DNA of 64,000 nt, taken from Allolobophora icterica. Lineage: Eukaryota; Annelida; Clitellata; Crassiclitellata; Lumbricidae. Shown here piece by piece: positions 1 to 12,600 of the stretch. The DNA is taken from the NCBI GenBank assembly GCA_963556255.1, contig OY744608.1, positions 10,150,949 through 10,214,948 on the forward strand. Reading direction: 5' to 3'. Within the stretch, counting starts at the first letter, position 1, and each line of letters opens with the position of its first letter. Below the pieces are notes generated by a model. It was not told the DNA's origin. It saw only the letters and a list, made by a program, of their open reading frames with translations, and did no database searches. Both the position numbers and the translations under genes were made by a program.

Positions 1-296
1 TAAATTTGGTTCAAGATTTCTACTCCATCTGCACCCCCTAGCCAACTCGACTATAATAAATACACTGACCACACTGACACTGATGCAACCAGATCTTTGA
101 GGTTGGGTATAGTCTTAACATAGGGAATGATATGAAGGAGAAAAGTCAATATAACACAGAACAGAGAATTTATAACAACATAGTGCTATATAAATGTAAT
201 GCGATGGTATAGCATTGTGTTGTATTTAAAATTTTATGAAGTAAATTAACATATACATTTCTGGTTCTTGATTCTTGACTCGATTATTGATATAAC

Positions 297-3200
297 TGCG
301 TGAGTCTTGGCCTTGCCCTTTGGGGTGTTATTGGACTTGGCAAGGGTCATGACCTGTTGGGGTCGATTGCCTTTGTGTTAGCTCTCAACTACAAGCAAAT
401 GGAGCTCTACCATGCTGTTCCTTTTTTCTGCTTTCTGTTCGGAGGATGTGTTCATCTGTATCGGAGAAAGGGATTGAAATCAGGGTAAATGTACTATCAT
501 TTGTGCAATTAACTGTGGCCACCAGTTTAAAGGTTAAAGATTAATGATAAAAACAGTAAGATCAGTTTGGGACACCCTCACACGATGGTGATGTAAATTC
601 ATTCAGTCATGCATTCTTACATTCATTTGGACAGACAGACGACTGCTTATTACAAAAGTTTATTGACAAATGATTGTATTTTGAACGGCATTTGAGAACA
701 AATGTTTTAGCCTATTGACCTTTGTGATTTGAAGCGCCTCTTATGAGTCTTCTGGAAAAGGTGATATATAAATCTATGATTCCAAATTACACAGTTACAA
801 TGTGGGTTGAATTCTTAATTATTATTATATGAAGACATACAAGCACAAGTTAATATACTCCACAAATGTGCTAGAAGGTGCTTGGCTTAGCATAAGACGT
901 GAACAGGTAAGTCTTTAATTTCTTCTTGAAGCTTTCGATAGAAAGAGTTCGATGGGCAGCACATTTCAGACTGTTGGGCCAGATTCATCGAATGATTATT
1001 TATAAACGTCACGGTGGCAAATCATGAGATTACAATATCATGATTTTTTTCTGTGTTATTCCTGCCTAATCATCAGAGCCTCAACTCTTGCTTGTTTGAT
1101 GAACTTTGTACAAACATTCTTTGATGAGGTTTTATTTTGTTTTTAACATCATTGTTTTTCAGTTGTTCAAGACTAGCAAAGCTTGCAGTCGTTGTTCTAG
1201 TGACATTCTACGTTTGTTGGCATCCATTTCTGCACAGTTGGGAGGTTTTCAGTCAAGTTGTTCATCGATTGTTTCCATTTGCCAGGGGATTGTTTGAGGT
1301 TTGTAACTATTTCCATTGTCTTGTATTTACATTAGATTAGAATACATTACACTTTTGAATTTTGTAATTGTTTATTTGTGTTCTGTCATGTTTTATTTTA
1401 TTGTGTGGCATTAACGAAGTTTTGTGTTCAAATTTTTGCTGTGTTATTGTAACTGTCTTAATTTGATTAAATTTTAAGGATAAAGTGGCCAATGTTTGGT
1501 GTAGTCTTTCTCTTCTGATCAAGTTCAAAGAGATCGTCAGCATTTCCAGTATGGTAAAAATCTGGTAAGTTGAATTTTTAATCCTTAATATTATCTGTGT
1601 ACCAGTTTAAGTTATGGTAATGTTAATAATCTGTCAAAATTTCAATAAGCAATAGTCCTGCTACGTTGAAGGCTCTTTTAACTAAAGTAAGGACATGACA
1701 ATAAAATCTGATGATAAAGACCACATCTTGTGAATAGTTACATGTCTCGTTTAAGAATACAAGTTATGTGTGTGAAACAGTAAGTCAACAATAAGACTGT
1801 TTCTTTAAATATTACATACCTCAGTTTCGATTTGTCTGTGACATTATGATGTTTTTTGTGCAGCCTTTCCACAACACTCCTGTTTCTTTTGCCATCTGCG
1901 CTTGATCTTCTTGTGCAGCCGTCGATCTCAAAGTTTAAATACTCCTTGGTTAGTTTAAATTCGGCTTTGGTGTCCTTATTAGGAAGATTTTAATCTTTTA
2001 AGTATCTTTGTACAACCAAGAGCATCACTCTTATAAAAAATCTTACAAATTGATCTTCTGCACATTGATTACGGCTTGGTTTTGGTGTGCCATCAGTTGA
2101 TGCCTTGTGCATTAGACATCGGCACAATAGAAGTTACTAATTACAATTACAAATGAACTATTGTCTTGAACTTTAACATTAGATAGGTAAATTTTTTTAA
2201 AGTTTCTGTTTTATCGATATATGCTTGAGTAAATTTATATTAGTAATGGTTAAAATTAGTGAGTTTTTTGAGTGTGGATAGTTTTGGATAAAGTTGTTTC
2301 TTCGAAAATGCTATTTTGAAGTTCTACAGTAGTTAGATATTAATTGTTACAATTGATCTTATGTTGGAACCACATCCAACTTACGTGAGAAAACAGACTT
2401 CCAAGAAAGTTTGATTGCAGGATTGTAAATGTTGATTTGGCATACTGGGATGCACCACTGTCTAACACCAAGCATCAACTGATGGAGCTGAGCAATTGTG
2501 AGTGAAGGACTTGCTCCAAACCATACGCAGTACTTAGCCATCTTAGGGGATGCTTGAACCTATCCTTTCCGCATTACAAGGTGATTGCTCTAACATTCGG
2601 CTACTGTGTCCAATGATATGTCATATCCTTTATGTCTGTGATGCTTGATTGTAGTTGACCTTAGTATAAATTTCGTTTTACTGTGGTTGAAGATGTACTT
2701 GTATGCAGATATGTTCATATCCATTTAACCATGGCTGAAAAACGTTTTAATGTATTTTTATATTTATGGCTCACTTTTCTGTTTTCTACAGGTTAACGCA
2801 TCACTGGTTTTCTTTCTTTTCTCATTTCAAGTTCACGAGAAGTCCATTCTATTGGCAGCTCTGTAAGAATGTCAATCTGCATACAGTCGATCACATTTGT
2901 CTTTGGTTGTTAAAGAATGCTGCTGTATCTCTGACAAAGTCGGATAGTAAATAAGTAAGCAGGTAGCTACTACTCTGTATTTTACAACTGGTGAAGCATG
3001 CACGTATGTAAGGACCTCTAAAAATGCGTCCATATTCGTACCAGACCGTTGGGAGGTAATAATGTCTTTCTCTTGGGTCCCTGAGCCAAAAGGGATGAAT
3101 CTGATATACTGGATACATGTCTGCAGAACATGCCATTTGCTTAACTCTTTAACGACGAGAGGGATTAGTTTTCCATACATTTTAGTACATGCTTGTCGTT

Positions 3201-5527
3201 AAAGTGTTAACTTAAGTATTGTGAATTCTTGGATCATTATGATACAAAGAGGTGTGAAGACTGATTATGATTGTCAGCTGTGAGTTCTCATAGGTCCTGT
3301 AAACATGTCGAGTCTTTGGTTGTGATTAAGATCATTTTCGACTGAACTTGAAGCAACCCTGGATTGATGTCTTAGGCATTATTATAAACGTGCAGTAGAA
3401 GTCGTTGAATTAGATTAGATTTGTTCTGTTGAGTTAGAGAACAGCACGTGACACATTAATTCTTGGTCATCTTTGGATCATCATTGATTGTTTTGTGTTG
3501 TAGACCAGTGTGTCTTCTTCTGCCCAATCATTTGTTCGTCTGCCTCTGGTTTCTGCTCATTTCCACGTTCAGGTATCTAGATCCTTTGGGGCTCAATGTT
3601 TTCAATTTTATGGATTTTTTATGGTAGAAATGGTAATGACGTGAACTTTTGAGTTTCAATATGTTGTGTCAGGAATGATAATGGTGATGACATTTAATAA
3701 TATCTTCGTTTATTAATTCAAACTGACAAGTACGCAGTAAGATTACATGACAAAGTAGTAAGAGACAATAACAAGTTTAACAGGAGTCTAATTTAACTGT
3801 ATGGCAGCCATGCAAGGCGCCCATCTGTACTACTGCTCATTTTACAATCGCCACCTAGGGAAGAAGGCTGAGTTAACCTTGTGGGGCTAGCGGGTATCGA
3901 ACCCACATCCTTCTGATCTTCGTGCCAGCTTGTTACCATTCAACCATCTCCCAACTCCAATTTATGCTTAGGATTTTGAAGGATTATGGAGATGATGACT
4001 GTGATTTCAGATGTATCAGATTTTGAAGAAGATGATGAAGCTGTTATGTTGTTGGAGATGATTATGAAGATGATGATGATGAAGAAGAGGATTATAATCA
4101 AATGATGAAGATGCTGCTGGTAATGATTTTGAAGAGGATGATGAATAGGATAAGAGTCGATAAGAAAGCATTTGCAGTTTTGATATTGCAGCAACTATGC
4201 ATGTCAATATGCCAAAATTTCTTTGCAGCTTTGTGTCAGATGCTTTTGTTCTTTCAGCATGCTTCCGCTGTTAGTGAAGGATGGTCTGTTTGTGGCATAT
4301 TTGGCTTCCATGATTCTCTTCTACGTGTTGGCTGACATCCTGATGGGAGACGAAGTTCAGTCAGCCATAAAATCAAAAAATACAGATGGTCAACCGACAA
4401 CACAGACAAACGAATTCTCCATTTTCTCTGGTCATCGTTCGTTGTTGATTGTAAGTTGAGCAAATTTTCAATCCATGTTACATAGATTAACCAAGAAACA
4501 AAATTTATAGCACCTCGAGAAGAGGTTATGCAGAGGACTGGCCATCCACCCTCATGCATTAAAGGCTAAGAAACCTAAATTGACAATACTTCAGTAACCA
4601 AGTGCAGTCTCTTGGGTATATAGTATACACGTAGGTTTGCGTACATATCCAGCTTCATGTTTGAGGAATTGTACTGGTTATCGATGCACACATAAAGTAA
4701 GTGTAAGATCTTAAAGTTTATGCACAAGTGCTTGGTGGACTACGCTCCATCTTAGGGAGTTGTGTTTCAGTCTTGTCCACTCTCATCCAATCTGGCCGTA
4801 GATTTCTCTGATCTGCTATGCAGGGTGACCTGGTTGTTACCCCATCCCGAACTTCCAGTGCAGCACAGAAGTTTCGTTGTGGTTGGTCCAACTTTCTGGA
4901 ATAGGTTGCCTAGCATCTTGCAACTTGGTCTTTCTTTAACTCTATTCTGTAAGTACTTGAAATTGGTTTTGTTTGATCCAGGTTTTCTGTCATTGGGTCA
5001 AGAGTGCCTCTGGTGAGTCTTGAAGAGGCACTTTGAATTTCTTATTACAATTCTAATAATGTCCATGGTAGCCTCACAGGGTTGACTTATGATACTTCTC
5101 TTCTGCTGCTATTGCCGGTTTTCTTAAAAGGTTGCTATGAAGTTTTACAAATTGTCCATTTTATTACATCGCATTACACTGGATTTTATGCTGAGATATT
5201 GAATAGGATCTGTGCAAGTCTCCCATTAAGTTACATTAATTACTGTTGTTTTAGTTGTTTGTTGCATCGGTCGTTGGAATGGTGATTATAACGTGCTTGA
5301 ACCTGGGCCTGCAACCTCCGAAGCGTTTTCCAGACCTTTTTACGGTTGCGATCTCTTCGTACAGCTGTTTACACTTTGTAGCGTTTCTCGTTTACTTTCA
5401 CTGGTGTCAGTTCACGGCATTGCCAGACGCACTTTCCACTGTTCCTCCTACTCCTCCTTCCGTTGTTAAACCGAAAGTCTTACCTGAAAACGTTCGGAAC
5501 AAGAGGAGAAAGATGAAATTGAGTTGA
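297..5527 (+). CDS. ALG6: ALG6, dolichyl-P-Glc:Man9GlcNAc2-PP-dolichol alpha-1,3-glucosyltransferase (C-terminal exons)
   Basis: ALG6 is a multi-span ER membrane enzyme that transfers the first glucose from dolichyl-phosphate glucose to the lipid-linked oligosaccharide used for N-glycosylation. Eight exons can be joined with matching phases: 297-484, 1163-1298, 1479-1564, 1864-1948, 2792-2862, 3504-3572, 4258-4450 and 5255-5527 (stop TGA). Family-like stretches include [25 protein letters not shown] then [45 protein letters not shown] and [11 protein letters not shown], in the same order as human ALG6 as I recall it. All internal boundaries have GT/AG. The N-terminal half lies left of the window. 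The first exon has no AG acceptor (see findings). Against human ALG6 about a dozen residues seem to be missing between the last two exons, so a small exon at 4451-5254 may be missed. The gene is convergent with the SELENBP1-like copy 1. Confidence 0.93.
840..985 (-). repeat. Short CR1/L2-like non-LTR retrotransposon fragment
   Basis: Read on the minus strand, this part of the ALG6 intron encodes a decayed GPTVxNVLPIEL-like segment. That is the conserved end of CR1/L2-type reverse transcriptases (G-P-x-x-W-N-x-L-P). The Trp is replaced by a stop and no flanking domain is visible, so it is a dead fragment. Confidence 0.4.
2545..2606 (-). repeat. tRNA-derived SINE head
   Basis: On the minus strand a tRNA-like promoter is visible: an A-box-like AATGTTAGAGCA near 2587-2598 and a B-box-like GGTTCAAGCATC at 2549-2560. 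The region does not fold into a convincing full tRNA. It lies inside an ALG6 intron and looks like the 5' head of a SINE whose body runs toward about 2370. Confidence 0.45.
3695..3955 (-). repeat. tRNA-derived SINE
   Basis: The minus strand holds an A-box-like AGATGGTTGAATGGTAA and a clear B box, GGGTTCGATACCC (around 3895-3907), about 45 bases apart. A body of about 150 bases follows, ending in an A-rich AATAAACGAAG stretch near 3700. It is inserted in the ALG6 intron between the exons at 3504-3572 and 4258-4450. A functional tRNA gene is unlikely because no matching acceptor stem is visible. Confidence 0.5.
4015..4145 (+). repeat. Imperfect GAT/GAA trinucleotide tract
   Basis: A degenerate GATGAT/GAAGAT-rich tract inside an ALG6 intron. 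The overlapping acidic and histidine-rich reading frames are by-products of the repeat. Confidence 0.7.
4760..5040 (+). repeat. CR1/L2-like non-LTR retrotransposon 3' fragment
   Basis: The plus strand encodes [19 protein letters not shown] followed by a Leu/Phe-rich KYLKLVLF end. This is the usual C-terminus of CR1/L2-type LINE ORF2 (R-x-F-x-x-x-G-P-x-x-W-N-x-L-P). The rest of ORF2 is absent, as is usual for 5'-truncated LINE copies. It sits in the last ALG6 intron. Confidence 0.65.
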
Positions 5528-6395
5528 GTTTGTTAGGTATATAGAAAAAATCTGGTTGTGGAAAACTAATGTTATGCTCAATGTGACAATTGTGTGTTGA
5601 CTCTTGGATCTGGTTTTGTGTCTGTAATGACTGATGATAGTAGTCATTTTTAGCTTTAAGAAGCTGTTATTACACTATGTTGGTTTTCAGTTTAGATTTT
5701 GAAATTACTTGGTCATGGCATCAGTTCTAGGTCATGATATATAGGCACTGGGTATAGTGGAGCATCCTGATGAAAAATACCATGTTTCATAATGAAGTGA
5801 TCAAAAGCTGATTTAAGTTTGACTGAATGTCCCTATCTAAGTTATATCAGGATTCAAGTTCTTATCAGAATGTGTTTCAATGAGGTTGTTGTGTAGTTGT
5901 TAAGTTACTATGATAGAGTGAGGATTTAGTGACTGAGAAGAGGCATTTATCATGCAACATTTAGGAAATTTAAACTTGGATAGTTACATAGATGACCAAT
6001 TCTAAACAAACTTTGTTTCAGCTTTTTAACACATAATGTGCCTACTTAAATACTGCATCAAATCACCACTGTTTTACGGACTTTGTATGTGTGTAAATCT
6101 AAAACGGACATTGGATTATTTTAATTATTACTGCTGTATTGTTATTATTAATATCACTTACTGTCATTATTATCAAACAAGGTGTTCATAGATAAATTTC
6201 TTAGCATCAACTATTGTCGGATTTTTTGTGCTTTATGAATTCAAGAAATGAATTTCCTTAGCTTACATTTAAGAACACATGAATTTTATTGTAAAAGCAA
6301 TAATATTTATTAGAAAAATGAGGCTCAAAACTGAGCAACGTCAATATTTCACTTATGCTAATTGCTACTGTATATATTCACTTCACAGTCACAGA
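5528..6395. other. Intergenic region between convergent genes
   Basis: This AT-rich stretch holds the 3' UTR of ALG6 and, on the other strand, sequence downstream of SELENBP1-like copy 1. I see no open coding segment and no recognisable repeat. An exact AATAAA for ALG6 is not evident. Confidence 0.5.
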
Positions 6396-6401
6396 TTTAT
6401 T
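6396..6401 (-). promoter_or_regulatory. Candidate polyadenylation signal of SELENBP1-like copy 1
   Basis: AATAAA on the minus strand (TTTATT on plus), about 240 bases after the copy 1 stop codon, a plausible 3' UTR length. Assigned by position only. Confidence 0.4.
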
Positions 6402-6642
6402 ATTATGCATTTACTGAATCCCAAAAAGGTCAACAAAAGAAAATACAGTTTGACATAAAATATTAACAGGGTATTGGAAAACAACCTGTATGTCCAAAAG
6501 GAACCAGAGCCCACTTAAATAGAGCCACCAATTTAAAGGCAGTACAACCTCATGATAGCATCAAATAAGTAAGTTATCTATCTAGACACTTCATACAGCT
6601 CATTTTGAAAGTCTTTCGTTTTTAAGCTTCTATAGCAGCTAT

Positions 6643-9600
6643 TTAGATCCAGATGTCAGACGAACAATCTCCTCCTGGATATCGCATCTCATGGGCCAGA
6701 TACGGACCATCGGGGGTATCCCCAAAATCTACGTAGAACTTCTTATTGAGGGTCAATCCTCCTTTGTCCGTGTCTACGTCCACTTGCAGAAGGAAACATC
6801 CAGCCCTGTCGCCCGATGAAAACAGAAACAAAATAGTGCTAGAAATGTTAGAATTCACTTGGAAACAGCCTTCTTATGGAACAGTTAATGAAACGCTTGG
6901 GACTAAAAAAGCTGACAAGTGATTAATAAGCATGTTCTGTATGGCAAAAGAAAGTTCTTAGAGACTCCAGGAATGTTGAAGGAATGCCAAAAAAAGACTA
7001 GCCTTCTAATAAAATAGTAGCTACATTTCTGATAATATAAGAGTAGGTACGAATGATGTAGACCACGTCTTAGGCTAGGGTTACAGCAGTTGCTAGGAGC
7101 AAGGAATGTCCTCAAGGGATGATATATAAAAACTGAATGATTTGAGAAAGATTTAAACACCTCCGAGATAACACTATAGTCCATGATGAGTACATGAGAA
7201 TGACTGACTCACTTGGCAAGGTCCGGGTAGAACTGTCTGTCCCAAATGCTATACACTGATGTGGTGACGTAGAGCCTTTTGCCATCCAAGCTCAGCTGGA
7301 GCATCTGTGCACCACCCTCCACTCGCTTTCCATTAAAAAACAAAGGATCTGGCTGCTCCTAAACAAATCAACAACAGACGTCATCTACAGATTCAATCTA
7401 CACACCTTGAATTAACAGACTACAAGCCCTCTGGGCTTCCGTGCATAGACTATTGGCCATCTAAGCCTCCATACGTAAACTGCAGCAACTTCACAAAGGC
7501 ACTAAAAGTTCTAGCCATGCTTTAGCACCGGATACATGAATGCCATGTACGATATGCATATGCCAGGTATGCATACACACCTGGTATGTATGCATAGATA
7601 TTTGCTTCCATGCATAAATACATAAAAATATCGAGATACCTATGTAGCACCTTTTAGGCAGGTCTACATAAAACTGTGCTGCGGTAGCCCTTACTCAATA
7701 CAGAATGTAAAAGCCAAGAACATGGAAAAGACCTAGCTATGCATGTAGACAAAGTTACTAGGCGAGCACTCGAACCAATCAACCACTGTCTCATAACCAG
7801 AGGTACATGGTAACTCCACAGAGTAGTGACAGTAACAAGATTTAAAGTTGGGGAGGGGGAATAAACCGGCAGTGCAGTGTTGCAGAATGGCCTCAGAAAC
7901 AAAAGCGTTAGATCTGTGATTAGATTATCTGATTAAATCTTGCCTTCAGTTCTTTGTCCTCAATGACCTTCACTTTTCCGTCTTTACAGATCGATCCACC
8001 AATGAAAACCTGAAAAGTAAGATTGTGAGCTAAATTACCAACCTGTGATGCTAGCAACACACCAAAGATATACTGAACATTACTATTAACTAACTGGCAA
8101 CTTGTATATCACCTGTGTCTAATGCAAAAGGCATCGCTAACCAATGGCAAACCAAAACTGAACCAAAACTGAACCACTGAAGTTGACTGATTCACCGATT
8201 ACGATGAGGAGGAATTATAGGAGGAAATGTTACTTGTAGAGCTGAGTGTCACCAGAGTACAGATGGAGTTTCAGACTGCTTTGACTCAGTACAACTTGTG
8301 GAGTGGTGTACAAGAGAAAAGTAAGGTGCTGAGATCATTGCTGAAGATATACTGTGCAGTGAGTAAAATATGACTGGAAACAGTTTAGGGTGAGACCAGA
8401 CACACCAAACCAGTGCTCCAGGCGATGGAGCAAGATAGTGTGATCGACCGTGTCGAAGGCAACAGATAAGTCAAGAAGAGCAAGTGCAGTTACCAAGCAC
8501 ATAAAAGCACCCTTTGAAAAGGCTAGTTGGAATTGCGTCTACAGGCACTGTTTGTCAGGAGATGAGAAAATAAGTGACCGAATTTCAACTACTGAGAAAA
8601 GTTGTGGGAGTAAAGGAATCAAGAGTAGGTGGGGTAATCAGGATTTAAGTGATTCGAACATGCTCAACCACGTAAGTGAACATAAACAACATATGACAGT
8701 TCACTACCAAGTCCTTATGTGTTCAGAAAACTTATTTAAACCTCCATTTATCACTAGGATTAACTTCCATTCAAAACTAAAGTCCAACCTCTTCCAGCCT
8801 TAAGTCCAACCTCGTCCAACCTCTTCCAGCCTTATTAATCGAGGCCACTGCATTTCTCTCAATATAAACACAAATTCATGCAACAGCTGTTCTATTTCCT
8901 TCCGTCTCTGTTCTCCCAGTGACCATTTCTTGTTCTTCATAATGGTATCACTGAACAATCCCTTTGATTTGATGCAGCACTTTTGAATAAAATGGTGCTC
9001 GGTGTTAAGCCTCTAAGTGGCGCTTAGAAATTTTTGAGTTTATGATTCAAGATTTAGGTTCTAATGTGAAGGTCTACCTGACCGACGAGCTTTGGGTTAC
9101 ATCGATCGGTGATGTCATACTGACGTATATCTCCATGAAACCAGTTGCTAAAGTAGAGGAAACGATCGTCCAGCGATAGAATTATGTATGTGATCGCCCC
9201 TAGAAGCCAAATCAAATTTATTATACAAAGACGCTGCTTCACACAACTTTTACGTCACATGTGGACTGTTGTCACTTTTATCATGTACAGGATAGTGGTC
9301 TCATGTGTTGGAAATGTTAATTAATGGAACTTAGCAACATGTTTTATCCATATCTTCTCCACAGCTCCAATTCCAACCACTATTTACCATAGTCATCTGC
9401 TTGCTTGACCCTTGTATTTGGACTTGGCACAAACCGGACCATATCTGCCCCACTTGGTCTGCATTTGACTGAGCATAAGTGAATCAGCTCATCCACATGA
9501 CTTAGCTTCTGGGCGCTGAACAAATAAAATAATGAGACAGCCCAGTTAGAATAGTTTCAAACAATTTGCCATTGTGAAGCGAGCATCAGGAGCACTCACA

Positions 9601-12600
9601 GTAGTTGCTAGTAGATGATGGGCCATTTGGGCTTTACCTGATCCAGCAACAGTAATATTTTACAACAGTCTATAATCTATATTGTAAAATGTGAACGTCT
9701 TGCAATACTGAAGGCTACTTTGTTACTTCTTTACTTACTTCAGTGGATGACCATTCAGGAATACTATGCCATCTAGACATCTTATATGATCCTAGACCAT
9801 CCCCATGTCCTGATTGGTGCATGAATATAGTTTGTATGCCAATGCAAGCTGAATGAGAGGCTAATGGTTTGCTTTTAGTTGATGGCTAACTCTGGGACTA
9901 CAATACTCATAAGAAGTTGCTACAGGATCCTGCAATCATGACAATTTTCATTCAATATGTAGCTACTGTCAGCTTGTATTAATTCTGATACATCAGCATG
10001 TAATGCTTATCTGCAGAACACGACAGGTATCGACCAAAACTAATGTCGATACAGAATGTAAATGTAATTACGACAATTTCAATAGCATCATCAGTAGCAA
10101 GCTACTTCTAGGATGCTTTAAGCCTTCGACTGTCATCTCAAATGCTAAGAGTTAGATAGCAAGTAAAGTTTAACTGTTTTAAAAACAAATGTTTTTAGCC
10201 TCCTGAATAGGCACTGGAAGACTGTTCCAAGCACATAGGCCGGCTACCCGAAAGACCCAATCGCCTGTTTTAGTTGCTGGCACAAATAGATAGCGGACTT
10301 CGAAGATCGCAGCCGCAACCTATTAGGGTCGTCTGATAGTAGTCTAATGCTGTCTGCGAGGCAGCGTGGTGCACAGTTATTGAGATATATGTACACCAGT
10401 AGGCAAAGCTTGAATTTTATGCACTCGCCTATCCTGAGCACCATATGAATGTGTCAGAATGGACTTGCTAGACGTTTTATGGTAGTCAGTCTGTAAGTTG
10501 CGTTCAAGCAATGTGGAAGATGGTTTGGGACGAAATTGGGTGCGATGTACATTGTCAGCTGAGGTTGGGATTTATGAGTATGCTCTTTCAATGGATGTTG
10601 CCCATGCAAGAGTTCTTTAATAAACTGACCAATAAACAAATGTCACCAAATTTCTTTAGTTCTATATAATTCATATGGCTTTCCATAAAATGATTTCTAA
10701 GAGATCATTTGGAACCATTGAATGCCGAACCGAAGATAGGCTTACCTGGCATATCAGGCTGAAAAAAGTTCTCGACCTTTTTCCTGGGAATAGTAATAAC
10801 CTTTTCAGCATTCCAGAGGCCTTCCTAAAAGTGGATAGATTTCAATTACGAATGTGCCTTACAGTTCTAACCTACCAGTCTAAACTGTACTTTGATCTTG
10901 AACCAGCCTTTATAATTGAATTATCTGTGAATGAGTCCGTCTTTTGTACACTGCCCCTTCTACAGAACATTGAAAATGCATTTTCTATGTATATAGTACT
11001 TTGACTTATTTGTATTTATAATATTTTTACTTATTTGTCGCAATTATTATGTACCCAAAGTATATGTACATTTGATTCAGAGATCTGAGTCATGCCTATG
11101 CCAACAACATCTCTAATGTTGTTACATGGAGTCACTCAGCAGGCTTGAACCCATAGTCGTTGGATTACACACTAAGTGCGCCACCAAATATCTCAGTGCC
11201 ACAGACACGTCTCATTCGGCCCTTAGTTTATATTAGCTACATTTATTATGCACATTTTGGAATACTCCCATTAAATCACCTCTGTATTATGCTGTGGTCT
11301 GTATGGGCACTTTACAGTTATGTGCTTATATGAGCATCATTTCATATACCCCCTCCCCCATTTTGTCCTTCGGACGGTCAGTCAGTCAGGTCCGTGCAAA
11401 CTCAACTGGAACCTATTACGCGGGATAGTGACATACAGCAGTAACCCGTATAGTATAGTATATGGTATGGTACAGTTTAGGTTTACATTGTTGTTAATTG
11501 TGTACTTGGGCATAAGTTAGGCAATGTATTAGACTTACATCGGTTTTGAAGAAGCGGAAGACAGCGGAAATACATCCGACGTATCCCTGCGGTTCAGCTG
11601 GATTATGTAGGAACCGGATTTCCAGCGGATTCATTCCATCGGAGTCAATGTCGACCAGGTTGATCCTCTGCGTCAGTTCGTGAGTCTTCCAATTCCAGAT
11701 GTTCAGATGGGAACCGTACAGACCTGGCAATACATCTTTATAAGCATTTCTCCAGCAGCCAAACTCATTGCCACTAATGGTACAGTGTGGGCCACAAATG
11801 GCCCAATGAATGTTTTCTAGGAATTACTCGTAATCGAAATGTCAAAAGTTCTTCAGCACCAAAAGAAACCTAAGTCTTCGGAAAAGAACTTTTACAGGTG
11901 CTTAGTCAAAAACAAAATTGGTGAGCAGCACATTTGCCACCTCCAAAAGACACTGATGTTGGTGTATTGGCCGCTGGTGCCCATAGTTGGAACTGGAGCG
12001 GTGAGAATGATATGGATAAGAGGGTGCACTACTACAAGTTTAACACAAAGTGAAACACCTTCGACTAGTTTATTAATCAGCAAGTTAAGCCTTAAGCCTT
12101 TATGGTACAAATTTTTATATATTTTATTCAAGTATAAAAAAAAGAACATTTGTCTTGTGCTATATAAATCCTGTAGGTTATAGTGTTACAATGAAATTAG
12201 CTTCAGAAAGCAACTAGACCCAGTGCGTAAGTCTACCTTCTTGTGAAAAATTATGTCGGCCTTTTCAGCAGCTGCAAAACACGGGTTCGTTTTGGATGCC
12301 AAGAGGAAATTTATTCAAATGCTTCCGGTAACAATTGGAAACTCACTCACAGCTATAAAGTCGTGCATGGCTACTTTAAGAGATTTAAGTGACTTGCCCT
12401 TAGCAACGTGTTCCGCTTGAAAGCCGGACCTGATAGCCCATGGGGCTCCCCATTCTGTGCTGATCATGACGTTGTGTCTCGGCTGATACCAGAAGTCATA
12501 TCCCATCGGAGCAGCTTTTCCATCTTTCTCCCAGTTGGGCTTCAGCTTCCATTCTTTTGCATCTATGAGGAGGAAACCACCTGGAAAGAGAAAACATGCT

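Noticed and set aside
3883..3951. Functional tRNA gene (also at 2545, 11139 and 44230)
   Set aside because: A and B boxes are present but stems do not pair well and SINE bodies follow; called SINE heads instead.
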